From contig CAOLHI010000073.1 in the NCBI GenBank assembly GCA_948474755.1, positions 682,001 to 746,000 on the forward strand: a DNA stretch of 64,000 nt. Direction: 5' to 3'. Of the stretch, positions 1 to 11,689 are shown piece by piece; position 1 is the stretch's first letter, and each line of letters begins with the position of its first letter. Below the pieces are notes generated by a model, which was not told the DNA's origin, made no database searches, and saw only the letters and a program-made list of their open reading frames with translations. The stretch is from Ctenosaura bakeri. Taxonomy: Eukaryota > Chordata > Lepidosauria > Squamata > Iguanidae. Position numbers and translations under genes: made by a program.

Positions 1-443
1 TGATCTAGTCCCTGTTGGTGAAGTTTGATTCCTTCTTGTTGACATTCTGTTCCCTCCGCGTGGTGCTCCTCATTGTTCATAAGGCCAAGTAGTTCGAAGC
101 GATTGTGTATGCTAAGAGTCTCTGTTACCTTCCTGGTCCTTTTACTCCTCCGTGTGACATTCGCCCAAACCTCCGTTTCCCGGCAAAGTGTGGTGACTTC
201 CTGATCTGGCAGCTCCTCCGTGCATTCGGTCTTCTGGTAGGTCTTCTCTGCCCTATCCAAAAACTCCTCCCCTTCCCTAATAAGATGGAGATCAGAAATT
301 CGTGCCTCCAGCTGGCGAACCTTCTCCTCCAAGAAGGTGACCAGCTTGCACTTGGTGCAGGTGTACCCGAGAACCTCTTGTGGCAAGAAAAGGAACATGC
401 CACAAGCGTTACAGGTGACTGCAGCAGCTCCCTCACCTTCCAT
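1..443 (-). CDS. CR1 ORF1-like zinc-finger protein, N-terminal 147 residues (partial)
   Basis: Reading the minus strand from the ATG at 443, all 147 codons to the window edge are open. The protein begins MEGEGAAAVTC. It has two CxxC pairs, CNAC (residues about 11-14) and CTKC (about 30-33), and then a predicted coiled coil starting LVTFLEEKVRQLEARISDL and an acidic stretch containing EGEEFLD. This is the layout of ORF1 in reptilian and avian CR1 elements, a zinc-binding domain followed by a coiled coil; the protein is thought to bind RNA and assist retrotransposition. The ATG was chosen because it directly follows the leader and precedes the first CxxC. The lack of stops suggests a fairly young copy or an older one that was lucky. 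The C-terminal part lies outside the window. Confidence 0.62.
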   Translation of the reverse strand, partial: MEGEGAAAVTCNACGMFLFLPQEVLGYTCTKCKLVTFLEEKVRQLEARISDLHLIREGEEFLDRAEKTYQKTECTEELPDQEVTTLCRETEVWANVTRRSKRTRKVTETLSIHNRFELLGLMNNEEHHAEGTECQQEGIKLHQQGLD

Positions 444-790
444 CCTTGAAACTACAGAGAGTAGTACAGGAGAAGCTCGAGAAAGTAAAGGAGTGCAAGT
501 GTGCGCGCCGAAGGCGCGCGCCGTTGGTAGCTCCTAATAAAGCTCCTCCCCGCTAGCTGCCTCCTCCCTCTCGTTAGTCAGACCGTGTGATCAGGCAGAG
601 CCCACGGCCAGGCAGTAGCCAGCAAACAATAGCAAGCAATTAACAGCAAAAACAAGCAAGGCCCCCAAGCACAGCAAAAACAAGCTCAGCAAAAAAAACA
701 AGCCTGTGAAACACACCTGGTCTAGGACGTCTTCACAGGCCCAGCTCTCCTCTGCTCTTTCCTCTGGGAAATACAATTAATCCTCTATAC
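1..790 (-). mobile_element. CR1 LINE, 5' end (UTR plus start of ORF1), continues beyond window
   Basis: The minus strand carries the 5' part of a CR1-type non-LTR retrotransposon. About 340 bases of leader (444-790) precede an ATG at 443 and an open frame that runs off the window. The leader holds a GC-rich hairpin-like core near 505-525. CR1 copies are usually truncated at the 5' end, so a copy that keeps its 5' UTR and ORF1 start is uncommon. The outer 5' boundary is approximate; sequence beyond about 790 no longer looks like leader. The family call rests on the double CxxC protein and general CR1 layout. Confidence 0.65.
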
Positions 791-841
791 ACAGAGAAAT
801 GATCCCAGTTTTTAAAAAAGGCTCTCTCTCTCCCTCTCTCT

Positions 842-1050
842 CAGTGCCAGAGCTTGGAGTGTGAGGAGGGGGCACGGGAGAGGGCAGGGCTACAGGGTGA
901 GGGACATGGCCACTGCGGGGGACATGACTGGGGGCATGGCTGGGATGTGGGGGGGCGTGGCCAGGGCACGCAGGGGCGTGGCTATGGGCCAGGGCACCCC
1001 AGAAACATTGCCACCTGGGGCAATTGCCCCTTTACCCCCACGTTCCTACA
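842..1050 (+). repeat. Unclassified GC-rich dispersed repeat, copy 1
   Basis: This stretch is rich in degenerate GGGCATGGCC-like units and ends in a segment reading CATTGCCACCTGGGG. The same order of units occurs inverted at 9058-9290, so it is a dispersed repeat and not simple local composition. I cannot assign it to a family. Overlapping short open frames here are products of the GC-rich composition. Confidence 0.5.
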
Positions 1051-1068
1051 CGACTGCTTTCTCTCTCT

Positions 1069-1103
1069 CATACACACACACACGTACGCACACGCACACA
1101 CAG
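1069..1103. repeat. (CA)n microsatellite, imperfect
   Basis: Alternating CA with ACGC and GTACG interruptions, directly after the GC-rich repeat. Confidence 0.8.
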
Positions 1104-1873
1104 TGTGGGAGTAAGCATAGGGTGGTGGACATCAAGTGAATTTTAACTCCTAATGCTAATTCTACATGAAGGCAATTTTTACTGAAATTGCAGCTGGTAA
1201 GGGGAAGCTTAATCTTCCCCTTCCTAATGATTTTAATCAGATGGGCCTTGTGTTCTCTGTATATCAGTAAACACAAGTCTCTGCAATAAGCCCCAAAATT
1301 GTTGTTGCAGGCAAGAACTAAGCCTTATTGAGGCATTACCTACCCAATTTGATTCCAATTGTGAAGTGAGAGTGCTTAGCCGTGCCTTCTTCCTTCATAT
1401 CTTCCTTTGCATGTACAGTAACAAGTACAAAGAAGAAATGATTGCATAGAAGTCTGCAAGTGAACAAGAACCCAAATTTTCCAACATCCTTGTTCACTTG
1501 GGAGAGTTTCGTTACAGATATCTTCAAGCTTGCCACTTTCCACACAAGTTACTTGGAGAAGGAACAAGAAATAACAAGCTAAGTTAGTATTACAAAGCAT
1601 CCCTTCATTTGCTGAAAACAAGGATATGGCTGGACTGTAGTTTTAAGAAAAGCTATATGTAATGCTCAACAATGAATTTGGTATGTTGAGCAAATTTATG
1701 ATAGGTTTTTACCCCAGAGAATTGTTTGCATGGGTCAGAACCAGAGCTTGGAAATGTAACTTTTAGACTACAGCTTCTAGAATTTCTGCACTGATCTGGA
1801 TGAACTGACTTACTGATCTCCTGCTCAATTTAGGTTCAAGGTACAGTAAAGTCAGGCTACTCATCACTGAGAT
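1104..1873. other. Stretch with no recognised feature
   Basis: AT-rich sequence with short open frames on both strands. I see no repeat family, RNA gene or convincing exon. Confidence 0.5.
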
Positions 1874-1876
1874 TAT

Positions 1877-2271
1877 TGCCCTTTCCACATGGCATTTGCC
1901 ATGCGAAAGGGTGCCCAGAGCGTCGGGCGATTGTGAGGAGCGATCTGCACGATGCACTCACAATTGCACGACGCTACAGGGGCTGGCAGGCACCAATCGT
2001 GCACCTTTTCATTTTCAGCTGGAAGCCAAAAATGGTGTGCGATCATGCATTGCTCCCGGGCCCCGCGCACACTTACCTGGTGTGTGGAGCCTCCGGAGCT
2101 GTGCTGGTCGCACTTCCTGCCCAGCGCAGCCTGGGAAACTCCCAGGCTGCACTGCAGAAGGAAGAGCTCGTGCGGAGCTGAAGCAGCAGGGATGCGAGAG
2201 CCTCTCTCTGGAGGCTGCTCGCGTGATCCCTGCACCCCAGCACCGGAAAAAGGTAAGGTATGGAAAGGGCC
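1877..2271. mobile_element. Palindromic TIR element A (Harbinger-like, non-autonomous)
   Basis: The ends are inverted repeats: GCCCTTTCC on the left and its complement GGAAAGGGC on the right. The flanks carry a perfect 3 bp duplication TAT (1874-1876 and 2272-2274). The interior is GC-rich, and its left end folds back on itself at once (1879-1911, CCCTTTCC against GAAAGGG around a CATGGC core). There is no transposase. TIRs beginning GGCC with a 3 bp T/A-rich duplication fit the PIF/Harbinger superfamily. Membership is inferred from the termini shared with six other copies in this window. Confidence 0.68.
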
Positions 2272-2274
2272 TAT

Positions 2275-4080
2275 GTTTTATAACTTTATTGGTGGCAAAT
2301 CAATAGAAAAGGATGCTGAAACAGAAGACAAAAATAAAAGTGTTCTCATGTCTTTTTGGTTAAATGCTGATACAACCCTAGGTGCAGATGTTCTCCAAGT
2401 CTGCACTGCTAGATGTTTTGCTGTTCTCTTAGCTCCTGGTGGACCTTCAGGCTCTTGGGGAAGGTGCTGGCCCATTCCAAAAATGGGACAAAAGAAATCT
2501 CTCACAAGCGAGAGTTATATACCTTAACAGAATAAGCCTTCTTTGAAGCTATGAGATAGGCTCACTTGTTACTTCTTCTACCACAAGACTATGTAAGGAA
2601 AAATATTCCTACTCACAGAGAGAGAGCTTCCTTATCGGCATTAAGACTAGTACAATCACCCTGGTTGCATCTCTGTTTACCATTAGGCCTAAGGCCTTTT
2701 TACTATGTAACCAAGAGCAACAAAACTATGAAACATAAGCTTTCAAGCAAGCTAGTAAATATATACATGTACTCACAGTATAATAAATATGTATAAACAG
2801 ATGAGAAGGTCAGTTGCTAGACTCCATATCAATCTGATATGAACACAGCTCATTACAACATCCCAGACAGCATTGCTGGCAGATTCAAAGACCCATAGTC
2901 CAAAAAAGTCACTTTTCAAATTTTAGGTGAAAAGAACATTTGGTCTGATCCCTCAGGACTCTTCTTATGTGCTTATATCATGCAGCCTTCCAGTACTCAG
3001 ATTCCTCTGCCTCTTGGACATATGATCCCGGCCCTTCCACCCCCAACACCCTGCACATAACATTCAAATATATACTTCTATTTGGGATGCCTCTCTTGCA
3101 GACATATTTCATATTCCTTAAGACTCCCAGATAAAAGGATGCTATAAATCTCTTCTGCACCTCATCTTTGTTTAATTCACTACAGCAACATTGAGGTAAA
3201 TCAAAGCAGATGCTCAGAGTATCACAGGGACCACAGATATAGAAACTGTTGCTCAGCCACAAGTAATATTATCCCAAATTCACAAATGCTGTAGGATAGA
3301 ATATGAATTCACAAATCACATAGCAGCAAGACCCTTTTTTGAACTTTGAAAGGGGAGTTTGCAAATGTTAAGATCATTTGAAATTCAAATGTGCACTAGT
3401 GAATTTGGAACTCATGCAAATGTTGCTCCAAATATTTGCTTCAGCTGTAGAAACAACAGCATTCAGCTTGGCCAAAAATCTATATAATGGGCAAAGCCAT
3501 TAGGAAAGAGAGCAAAAGGAAGTGAGCTCATCATATGAAAATGTTAAGCCTACAAGAGAGTTAAGGTCAGGATTTCTAACAACAACATAGACATTTCCAA
3601 ATGGCCCAGCTCACCAAGCTAAACTGCTTGGATTTCAGTCACTTTATCATTCATTCCAATGTGTCATTTTTCTTCCACTGAATAATGTCCACAGAGCAAA
3701 ACATCTGGATCAAACTCAACCTTGCTATGAATGATGCACATACTATATATTGAAGAGGAAGGAGACACAGGAAGAGTACATTTTTTACCCTTTTTGCTCA
3801 TGGACTTTGTTTATGTTGTTAGACAACTTCAAAAAACAAAAAAAACAGACGAGTAGCTTTATGTTCTTTGTTGCTTTGGTTCACTCTGTCCTGTGTTTCA
3901 CTCCACTTGAATATTCTAATTTAGCTAAGAAATATTTATCAGTTTCTAACACTGATTGCAGTAGTGAAGCATAGGCAGTTTGCCACATCAATAAATCTGT
4001 TCAAGTAATTCCTTCAGCCAATTTGCATAGCTGATCTTGAGCCAGGCAATCTCTCTTACATTACCAAAACTGACCTGCCA
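2275..4080. other. Stretch with no recognised feature
   Basis: AT-rich, apparently single-copy DNA. The minus-strand open frame at 2978-3262 is cysteine-rich by chance; I find no domain in it and do not call it a gene. Confidence 0.45.
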
Positions 4081-4082
4081 AG

Positions 4083-4315
4083 AGATATGAGCTTGGTGCA
4101 GTGGTTAAAACACTGGGGCTCAGGTTGGTAAATCCTCGTTCTAGCTCCCAATGAGCTGTGGATGATCTTGGGCCTGTAATCTCTCCCTCAAACAAGGATG
4201 TTGTAAGGATAATGTAGGGATGAGAGGAGTCACAAATTGTATTTTGTGCTTGCTAAAGGAAAGGAAACATCTAAATGCAATTAATATATTAAGAGAACTA
4301 AATAAATAACTACCA
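4083..4315 (+). mobile_element. Old tRNA-derived SINE
   Basis: The head contains an A-box-like TGGTGCAGTGGTTAAAAC and, about 30 bases later, a degenerate B box (GGTTGGTAAATCC). A tRNA-unrelated body and an A-rich tail with AAATAAATAA follow. This is the architecture of a pol III SINE. The B box has drifted, so the copy is probably old and silent. Confidence 0.5.
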
Positions 4316-7300
4316 AAAAGCAATCATAGGCCATGATCCAATAGAATCACTGGCAAAGCACAACCCTTGCTGCCATTTTAGGCAATGGATCTGCTTTTTC
4401 AAGCAGTCCTTGCTGTGACTCTGGGCCAGAAAACTAATGGGAACAACACTGTATAATGATGTAATCTTTTCCCCAGGCACAATGTTGGGTATAGAGAGGT
4501 TGGTTGCACCATCTTTCTTGACTTTTAAAGTCCCCACTAAGTGGTGGGAAGCCCTAGTGACCTGTGTATTTCAGCTGATTAGTGCTCTTGACAGAGCACA
4601 TGTCTGACACCTATCCTGTTCCAGCTAAACAAAAGCATGGGCAAAGAAACTCTGTGCATTCTTATACAATATTTGGCCTCATATTTCTGCATTTCTAAAA
4701 TGTTTGCAAAGTAGTTCTCCCCCTCCTCAATTCTCCAAGAAGTTCAAGGAAAGGGACATGACCTCCAGATGTTGCCATTCACCACAACAGTTTGACCTTT
4801 GCACCTCTGATGGGAAAGGCACTGCTGAAGCCCCTTGGCCTTACATCTGCGGTATGTCAGTCAGTGAAATCAAGATGGAAAGCTTTCAGCCTAATAGCCC
4901 AAGCAGGGGTTGCTAATCACCCTTGCTGCCTAAACAAACTTGCCCTGAAGAAAGGAAATGCCTGCCAGTGAGTGTGGATTAGTTAAATGCACCGGACTCT
5001 GCAATAGTTAGTCCTTGTAGTTCCATAATATATTGTGACACCCAAAATATTCAAATAGCTGTGTTACTTTCTCTCTTCATCTCTTTTACGAATACGCACC
5101 GGCTTTGGATACTCTACTAAATGTCTGACAACAGACAGAGTAAATTATTTCCCCATGGTTAGTCTAAATGATTGGCAGCTGGTTTGTGATTAAAAAACAA
5201 GTCCTCTGTCTTTGTAGCATGGATGGAAAAGGGAACAGTATTAAGATCCTGATTGTTAATCTGATGTTCAGAAGCCCAAGAATGATCCCTTACAGTAATG
5301 CTGTCTTTCAAAAGAAGTAATTTTTGACAATTTTTTTCTCCCTTCAAAGCAAAACAAAATCTGAAGCCAGATGCTTATTCTACAGATGCTAGTCTGTCCC
5401 ATCACCTTTTCAGGAGAACACAGAAGGAAACGGTACAGCTCGTCTGTATTCAAAAATAGAGTGTTTTTTTAAGCAGTTGTGCAGAATTCTCATCACCTGA
5501 TTCTGTTCCAAGCACATCCTTTTTTAGACCATTTTGGGAATACAATGTAGATTTGTTTCATTTGTCACAGTCCTTGGCAACTTGTGACCCATCCAGCCAA
5601 ATGGAGCGTGCCAGGCCTCCATTGTATGTGATCAAGTTCTTGATGATACAATTCTTTGGCAGCCCCAGGCAGGCAGCCAAAACAGAAAGATTCATGAGAG
5701 TTTGGTGGGCTGTCATCATTCACAATGGTAAGCCAGTTTCATTTGTCTTAATGAACTGTAAGTTGGGAGAGGTTGGCCTTTCTTCACCCTTCCTCATGCT
5801 ATCTGAGGAAAGGACTTCTGGTAGGGTGGTTTTCTTCCCCTTTGTCTGCTCCTAAGGTGAATAATTGTTAGTTTGAATTTATGCAACTGCCTGAAGTATA
5901 AGAAATCTTACACACAAGAAAACATTTAATTATGCTTGAAGTCTCTCAACTCTGTAGCTTTCTCACAGTGAAAATATCCTATGAACTAGATGGCATGGGA
6001 GCTGTAGTGGTGAAGTCAGAGGCTAGTGGCCATCTAGGTCATATGAGCACTCACTTTTTATTTTGTAGCTTTTTTTTTTTAGGTTTGTTTTGAGGTTGAG
6101 TTGGAAACAGGTTCTAGTGCAGATTTCTGCTGATAGAACAGCAGAATTCAGTGGAATTTAGAAAGGTACAACCTCTCATTCCCAGTATATCCCTCAGTTT
6201 TCTCCAAAACCAGCTCTGGGATATGGACAACCCTTCAGAGCTGAAATTTGTGCAGTGTGGAAAGATGGCAGTGGGTGGGGGAGAGAAAGTTCCATCAGAG
6301 GAATGTTAATCTAACCCACCGATCTTCCAGCCTTGCCACATAAAGTTTTAAAATCTGACATTACAGAAGAAAACCCAAGATCTAGTTAGCTAGCAGAGTA
6401 ATCAAGGATGCTGTGGTTCATCTGTGCCATGCTAGTGAAAGAAGAGCTGAACCATTTGGTTCTACTCCACCACCACCCCAAAAAAAAATGTTAGGGAGAT
6501 GAATTTGTTCCATTCCTTTCTTGACCAATCTTCCAAGTGGATTATGAAGTCTTGAAGGGTGTCTGTTACCCACTTTAGGCATATGGAAAGAAACCCCGGC
6601 AGACCTTCACCTCATATCCACAAAGGTGGACATGGAAACACTAATTCAGACCTCCCCCGATCCCAGAAGCCTCCAGTAGAAGTCAAAATCAGATCAGAAC
6701 CCATTCCAGAAATCCTTACTTTGCAGCCAGTGTCTAAGATCCTTGGATGCCAACTGGGCTGGAACTTGGCAGTGTCCTTCACACCAGTAAAGGAAATAAA
6801 ACAACAAAGTGATACATGTGAGCATCTGGAAGAAATATAATATGATTTCCCTGTTTCTAAAAGTAACCATGCTTTCATTGTTTCGCTTACTTTTTTCAAA
6901 GGAAATATAACAAATCAATTAACACTATCCTAATACTCATCTGCTGTGCATTTGTCATGTTTGGAAAGGCCATCAGCCATTTGCCTGCAAGCACCTTCAC
7001 ATCCCCCTATTTCTGGCAGGGAAGTTATTTTTCTTTCAAATAAAACTGCAGGGGTCTGGAGATATGAATTCAGATTTGACAGAGGATCAGGGAGAAGAAT
7101 ACCATAGCTAATATCAGAATGTTGAGGCTGCTTATTCTGGGAAGTGTTCATCTTTTTATTTAAAAAGTTTACACTGGGAATATAGACGGAGTATAATAAT
7201 ATATGGATGTCACACATGGGAAACAAGAATTAAAAAACAAGCTTAATTTGTAACGTTACAGGATGTAGATCACATTTCATTCAAATGTCCAATAATTCTC

Positions 7301-9057
7301 CTCCACCCCCCATATAGTTCTGAAAGCAGATGGAACTCCCTGTATAGCTGAATATGTGGCTCACATCTGAAATCATATTTAATAAGGGAATTACTGTATA
7401 TTATTGAAGTACTAGCTGATTATTAAAAGCACATTTAGTGAGGTTGGACCACAGAGTAATACATGCCTACTTCTCGCATAGCTGCTAAACCCCAGTAAAT
7501 AGTGATTATTAAAAACACATTTATCAAGGCTTAGCAGTACCATAAGATGCATATCACAGGATTCAAAAAGGCTGATCAGCACATGCCTAATCCATATTTA
7601 TTGGAGGTTTATAGCTCTGCACAAGATCTACATATCTTCAAGTGGGCAGTTAAACCCCATAGAGTGTCTACATAATTCTTGATGGATTGGTAAATCATAT
7701 TAATAAGGCAGGAAATATTTATATATTTTTAGAGATCTGTGCATGTGCTGAGGGCACCAGAGTATATTATGGGAAAATGTAAGCTGGAATCTTACAGATT
7801 TTCATGTGGGATGGCTGTCACCAGTTTACCCAACTGTAAAATGTGACATAATCTTTTAAGGTTGAAAATAAGTAAAATACAAGCTAACCACATCAGTCCC
7901 ATATGGACCTCATATGATGTACGTGATGGTGCTTCAGTCATTCCAGTGAAAGTCATTTTCAGGAAAGTGATAGATAGATCCTGGTTTTGAAATTGTTGGT
8001 GGATGAACTTTTAGCTTCTGTGCCATGAAAGAGCAAGGACCAAACCAGAGAACTCATACAAATTCCTTTGCTGTTCCAAAGCCGTTTCCTTTTGTAATTA
8101 TTAAAAAGATTTAACCAATTGTTTCTTTTACAAGAGAATTTTGTTGAGGTGTGGTCACCAAAATAGCACAGGGACTCACCAGCTTTTTCCTTATGCCCAA
8201 ATGACATTCTTAAAGATAAACACAATTGCCTGTGTTTTTAGAGTCTCCTCAGGAGTATGGTTACATAGGTTATGATAAGAGTCAGCACCTCAAGTTTTGA
8301 CACTACACCACTGCAAATCTCAACTATTCATACTGCAGTATAAGGCAAATTCTTGAATCTGGGGTTCTGCTTCAGCTTAGCACTCAAAATCCCTGATCGG
8401 CTCTGTTGTTTCAGCAAGTGGGAGTAGGAAGAAGATTCTGTTGATTCAGTGGAATCATTCCACCGAATCAATCCACTGCAAATGCTCCTGCCTCCAATTT
8501 TTATATCTTAGCTAATGTCTCTTTCTGATGCAAACATACTTTTGGCGCTAACACAAAGAAGAAATTGGTATAGACCCAACAGTAACACTGGCAAAATATA
8601 AACCTCCATCAGAGTTACTGTGCTGGAATTCCTGGTTCCCCAGCTGTGCAACCACGGCTTCATGGCCCTAGGACACACCCCCATCATCAATTACTGGCCA
8701 AAGGGGTAGGGAGTTGCCCAGGCACTTTAAAGCTGCACTCAGGCAACCATTAAAAAGGAATAGCCAGCACCTTTCTCAACCTCCACTGTTCCCCTCTGTG
8801 TGCTGGAACTCCAGGAAGCAAATGCTGGCTGCCTAGCTGCAGCTAGATAGCACACAAGAGTTTCTCCATTCTCTCAAGCCACTACTTGGCTATGAGTCTC
8901 CAAAGCACCATCACACTGGAAGTGGTTGGGAGGGGGCTATACACAAGGAAGCAGAGGATGCCTCCTTCCACAAAAATCCATTGAGATACATACGCCAGCA
9001 TTACGGAGGGTTGCACCAGCATATAATCCCACCCAGTATAATCCTGGTGATTTTCTG
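4316..9057. other. Long stretch without a recognised gene or repeat family
   Basis: About 4.7 kb of AT-rich DNA. Short open frames (for example 5553-5855 plus and 6559-6840 plus) lack motifs, biased composition or splice context. At 7413-7441 and 7501-7530 the phrase GATTATTAAAA(G/A)CACATTTA occurs twice, 88 bases apart, a small local duplication. Nothing else stands out. Confidence 0.45.
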
Positions 9058-9290
9058 CAACAGGCCAGTTGCGTAGGGTAGGGGGGCAGAGGAGGTGGTT
9101 CACCCCAGGTGGCAATGTTTTGGGGGTGTCCCAGCCCATAGCTATGCCCCTGCATCCCCTGGCCATGCCCCCGTGTGCCCTGGCCACACCCGCACACACA
9201 GTGGCCATGCCCCTTGCACCGTAGCCCCGCCCCCCTCCGCACATTCCGCTCTGCCACTTCAACAGGCATTTTGAGACTTTCTCCATTGAG
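9058..9290 (-). repeat. Unclassified GC-rich dispersed repeat, copy 2
   Basis: This is the inverted counterpart of 842-1050. On the minus strand it has the same run of GGGCATGGCC-like units followed by ACATTGCCACCTGGGG and a segment rich in CCCCCTACCCTACGC. It ends a few bases before palindromic element B. The family is unknown. Confidence 0.5.
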
Positions 9291-9295
9291 ACTTT

Positions 9296-9703
9296 GGCCC
9301 TTTCGGCATGACGTCGCTGTTGCATTTTTGCCACAGGATGGCGGTGGTCAGCAGGCTCGCACTTCCGCATGACATCGTCCCTGTTCCACTGCCATCCTGT
9401 AGCAGAGCATCAAGCTTGTGCAGTTTTTGCAAAATGGAAAAAATCCATTTTGTGCCTGCAATCATGCGGCACTCCTGTCACTTCTGGCCATGCGGAAGAT
9501 GCGGAAGTGCATTTGCGACACTTCCTTCTGTAGCACAGCAATGGAAAAAGCCCGGCTGCACTGCAGAAGGAAGATGTGGTGCCATTGCGTTCTCTTCTGC
9601 ATGGACCGAGCAGGTGCAGAGGGAAGCGTTGCTGACATGCTCCCTTCTAGACCTGGGACTGCAGCGAGACGACGCGGAAGAGCTTCATCATGCGGAAATG
9701 ACC
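9296..9703. mobile_element. Palindromic TIR element B (Harbinger-like, non-autonomous)
   Basis: The left end GGCCCTTTCGGCATG matches the complement of the right end, GGTCATTTCCGCATG, with three mismatches. A perfect 3 bp duplication TTT flanks it (9293-9295 and 9704-9706). The interior is GC-rich and repeats the words GCGGAAG and GGAAGTG. There is no coding capacity for a transposase; the overlapping open frames follow from the GC content. Confidence 0.65.
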
Positions 9704-9706
9704 TTT

Positions 9707-10556
9707 GCTTGTTAACACATCAGCCACAATCAAAACTGTAAATAGAATGAACATGTGTTGTTGAAACTAGCAATGAGTTAGAAGTCACACACAAGCAGAT
9801 TACATCAGTGTCAGCTGCAAGCGGCATTGCCAGATGTTTTGTTTTCTTTTGGATGCATTGTCCCTTGTTCTAGAATGTCCCTAACTCTCAGAACATAATA
9901 GAAGTCATTTTGGCCAGAACACTGGCTACACTGAATGTCATGCAATAGAATTAGATTTCAGATTTCTTTTTGTTTTGTTTGCTAACAATCCTAGCAGCAA
10001 GCAAAGATAAGAAATATGGAGTTGCTAGATTTAAAACTGGAGTGGGCTTCTCTTGTATCTTTAATGGTTGGGTAGAAGAGAGAATTTCAATGGGAGTTGC
10101 TTGTCACGCAACCAGGGAACAAACAACACTTCCTGAAATTCCCTCTTCTACCCAACCATAACGGCACAGGAGCTCTCTCTAGCCCTCTCCATTCTGGCAA
10201 CTCTAATTACCACTACCCCTTCCTCCAAAAATATGGTACATAGATAATTCTTCACATAGAACACATGAATGTGCACCACTGTTACAATCAGGAGAAAGAG
10301 AGAGAGAATGGCATAAGTATGGTATTTTTCTACCTGTGGTGTCTGGGCCATTTTTAACATTCTACCATATGCCACTCACCAGAAAAAAAAAATCTTAGAA
10401 CAGGTAGGTAAGGTAGAAAATGCTTACCCATATTCCCCCCCCGCCAAAAAAAAATCAGAAAAATAATCCAACCCACCTGGATGACATTTTTAGACATTTG
10501 GTGATATCCTTTGCCAGCTCTTTCCTCTTATAATGTTGCATTTACAAGATGTCACA
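9707..10556. other. Stretch with no recognised feature
   Basis: AT-rich DNA. It includes a local inverted match between AATGGTTGGGTAGAAGAG (10061 on) and CTCTTCTACCCAACCAT (10142 on), a hairpin-capable pair separated by about 65 bases and possibly an eroded fold-back element. Confidence 0.4.
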
Positions 10557-10658
10557 TGCTATTTCCGCACTATACTGTTATAATGCTATTACTCCAGTTT
10601 CAACATCCTATGGAATCCTGGGATTTGCAATTTATAACAGTCTAGTGCGAAAATGGGC
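10557..10658. mobile_element. Short fold-back element H (about 100 bp)
   Basis: The left arm GCTATTTCCGCAC then TATACTGTTATAATGC pairs with the complement of the right arm (GTGCGAAAATGGGC). The inner phrase CATCCTATGGAATCCTGGG is shared with elements at 39192-39370 and 41802-41927. It is a small non-autonomous DNA element, close to a pure hairpin. Confidence 0.6.
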
Positions 10659-11689
10659 TCAGTCTTCTGAGCTCTGCTACGGGTTGACCTGCACTGCAGC
10701 TACTTACTGCATAAGCAAGGCTGTGAATACACTGTTCTGTAGAGCAGCATGAGAGAGGGAGTGAGCCCATATGCTGTCTCATTTTATACATCTCAGTGTT
10801 CCTCACACACACTCTTAATCCTATAGCTCAGACAAGTTAGCCAAGAGCTGAAGTATTATATTTAGCTGATGGGAGGTACTGTGGTCAGTATTAGTCTCTG
10901 ATAGATCTGTATATATCCTACTTTTTTTATTATTAACATAATGAATAGGATTGCTTCAACAATGAATGTTGAGCAATCTTCTTTAAAAATTCATTCTCTG
11001 ACAGGGAACAATCAAATTGAGAAATTGATAATCCATTCATCCCAAATCCAAAACACTCCTGGGCAACCTTCAGAGTATTGTTGAGACACTTGATGCCAAA
11101 GGAGCATGGTTCACCCTCAGGATCTTATTTTAATAGGAGAAAAACTCCGAAGAAAGAAGACATTGCTGGCAAAAAATGCTTTCAGTTGAGTCCTGAGTGA
11201 GGGTCAGACATTTCCAAATTGCGTATTTATAAGAGACCTGGATGAATGAGTGACTAAATTTTTCATATTTGTATCTCGTAGCTCTGCTTTACTATCTGAG
11301 TGTTCCTTTAATGCATTTTTATTCCCATGGCAGAAGAGATATAAAATAATTGTGCTATTATCAATTATCATCAAGATCAAATATTGTTTCCTTTCCAGGA
11401 AGGCAGCTTAAATTGGGCTCTTAATGGGAGCAATTTGGTACAGGTTATAAAAAGCCATCACTGGCAGATGAAATGCAGGTGCACAGGTACAAGTTGTCAA
11501 CTCAGTAATGGGAAGGTAATGTAGGGACATGCATATGAGTGTCACAGCTTCTTTTTGGATGACTGTAAAATACAGTTTGGCACTTTGAAGAGAAAGTCAC
11601 TTGTATTTACTCAGAACCTGATGCCACAATTAGTATGGAGCCTGATGAAATATCCAGTATACCAGGCAATCAAGTTTCTTGGGGTTCTA
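10659..11689. other. Non-repetitive stretch with a candidate conserved non-coding block
   Basis: No gene is seen. The block at about 11320-11470 is unbroken by repeats and carries homeodomain-type ATTA/TAAT words and AATTATCATC. It looks like regulatory non-coding DNA by eye only. Confidence 0.3.

Noticed and set aside
1873..2527. Frames up to 191 codons around 1.9-2.5 kb
   Set aside because: They overlap element A in several frames and both strands and have no recognisable domain.
5553..5855. 100-codon plus-strand frame
   Set aside because: No motif, no splice context, and an ordinary length for chance in 64 kb.
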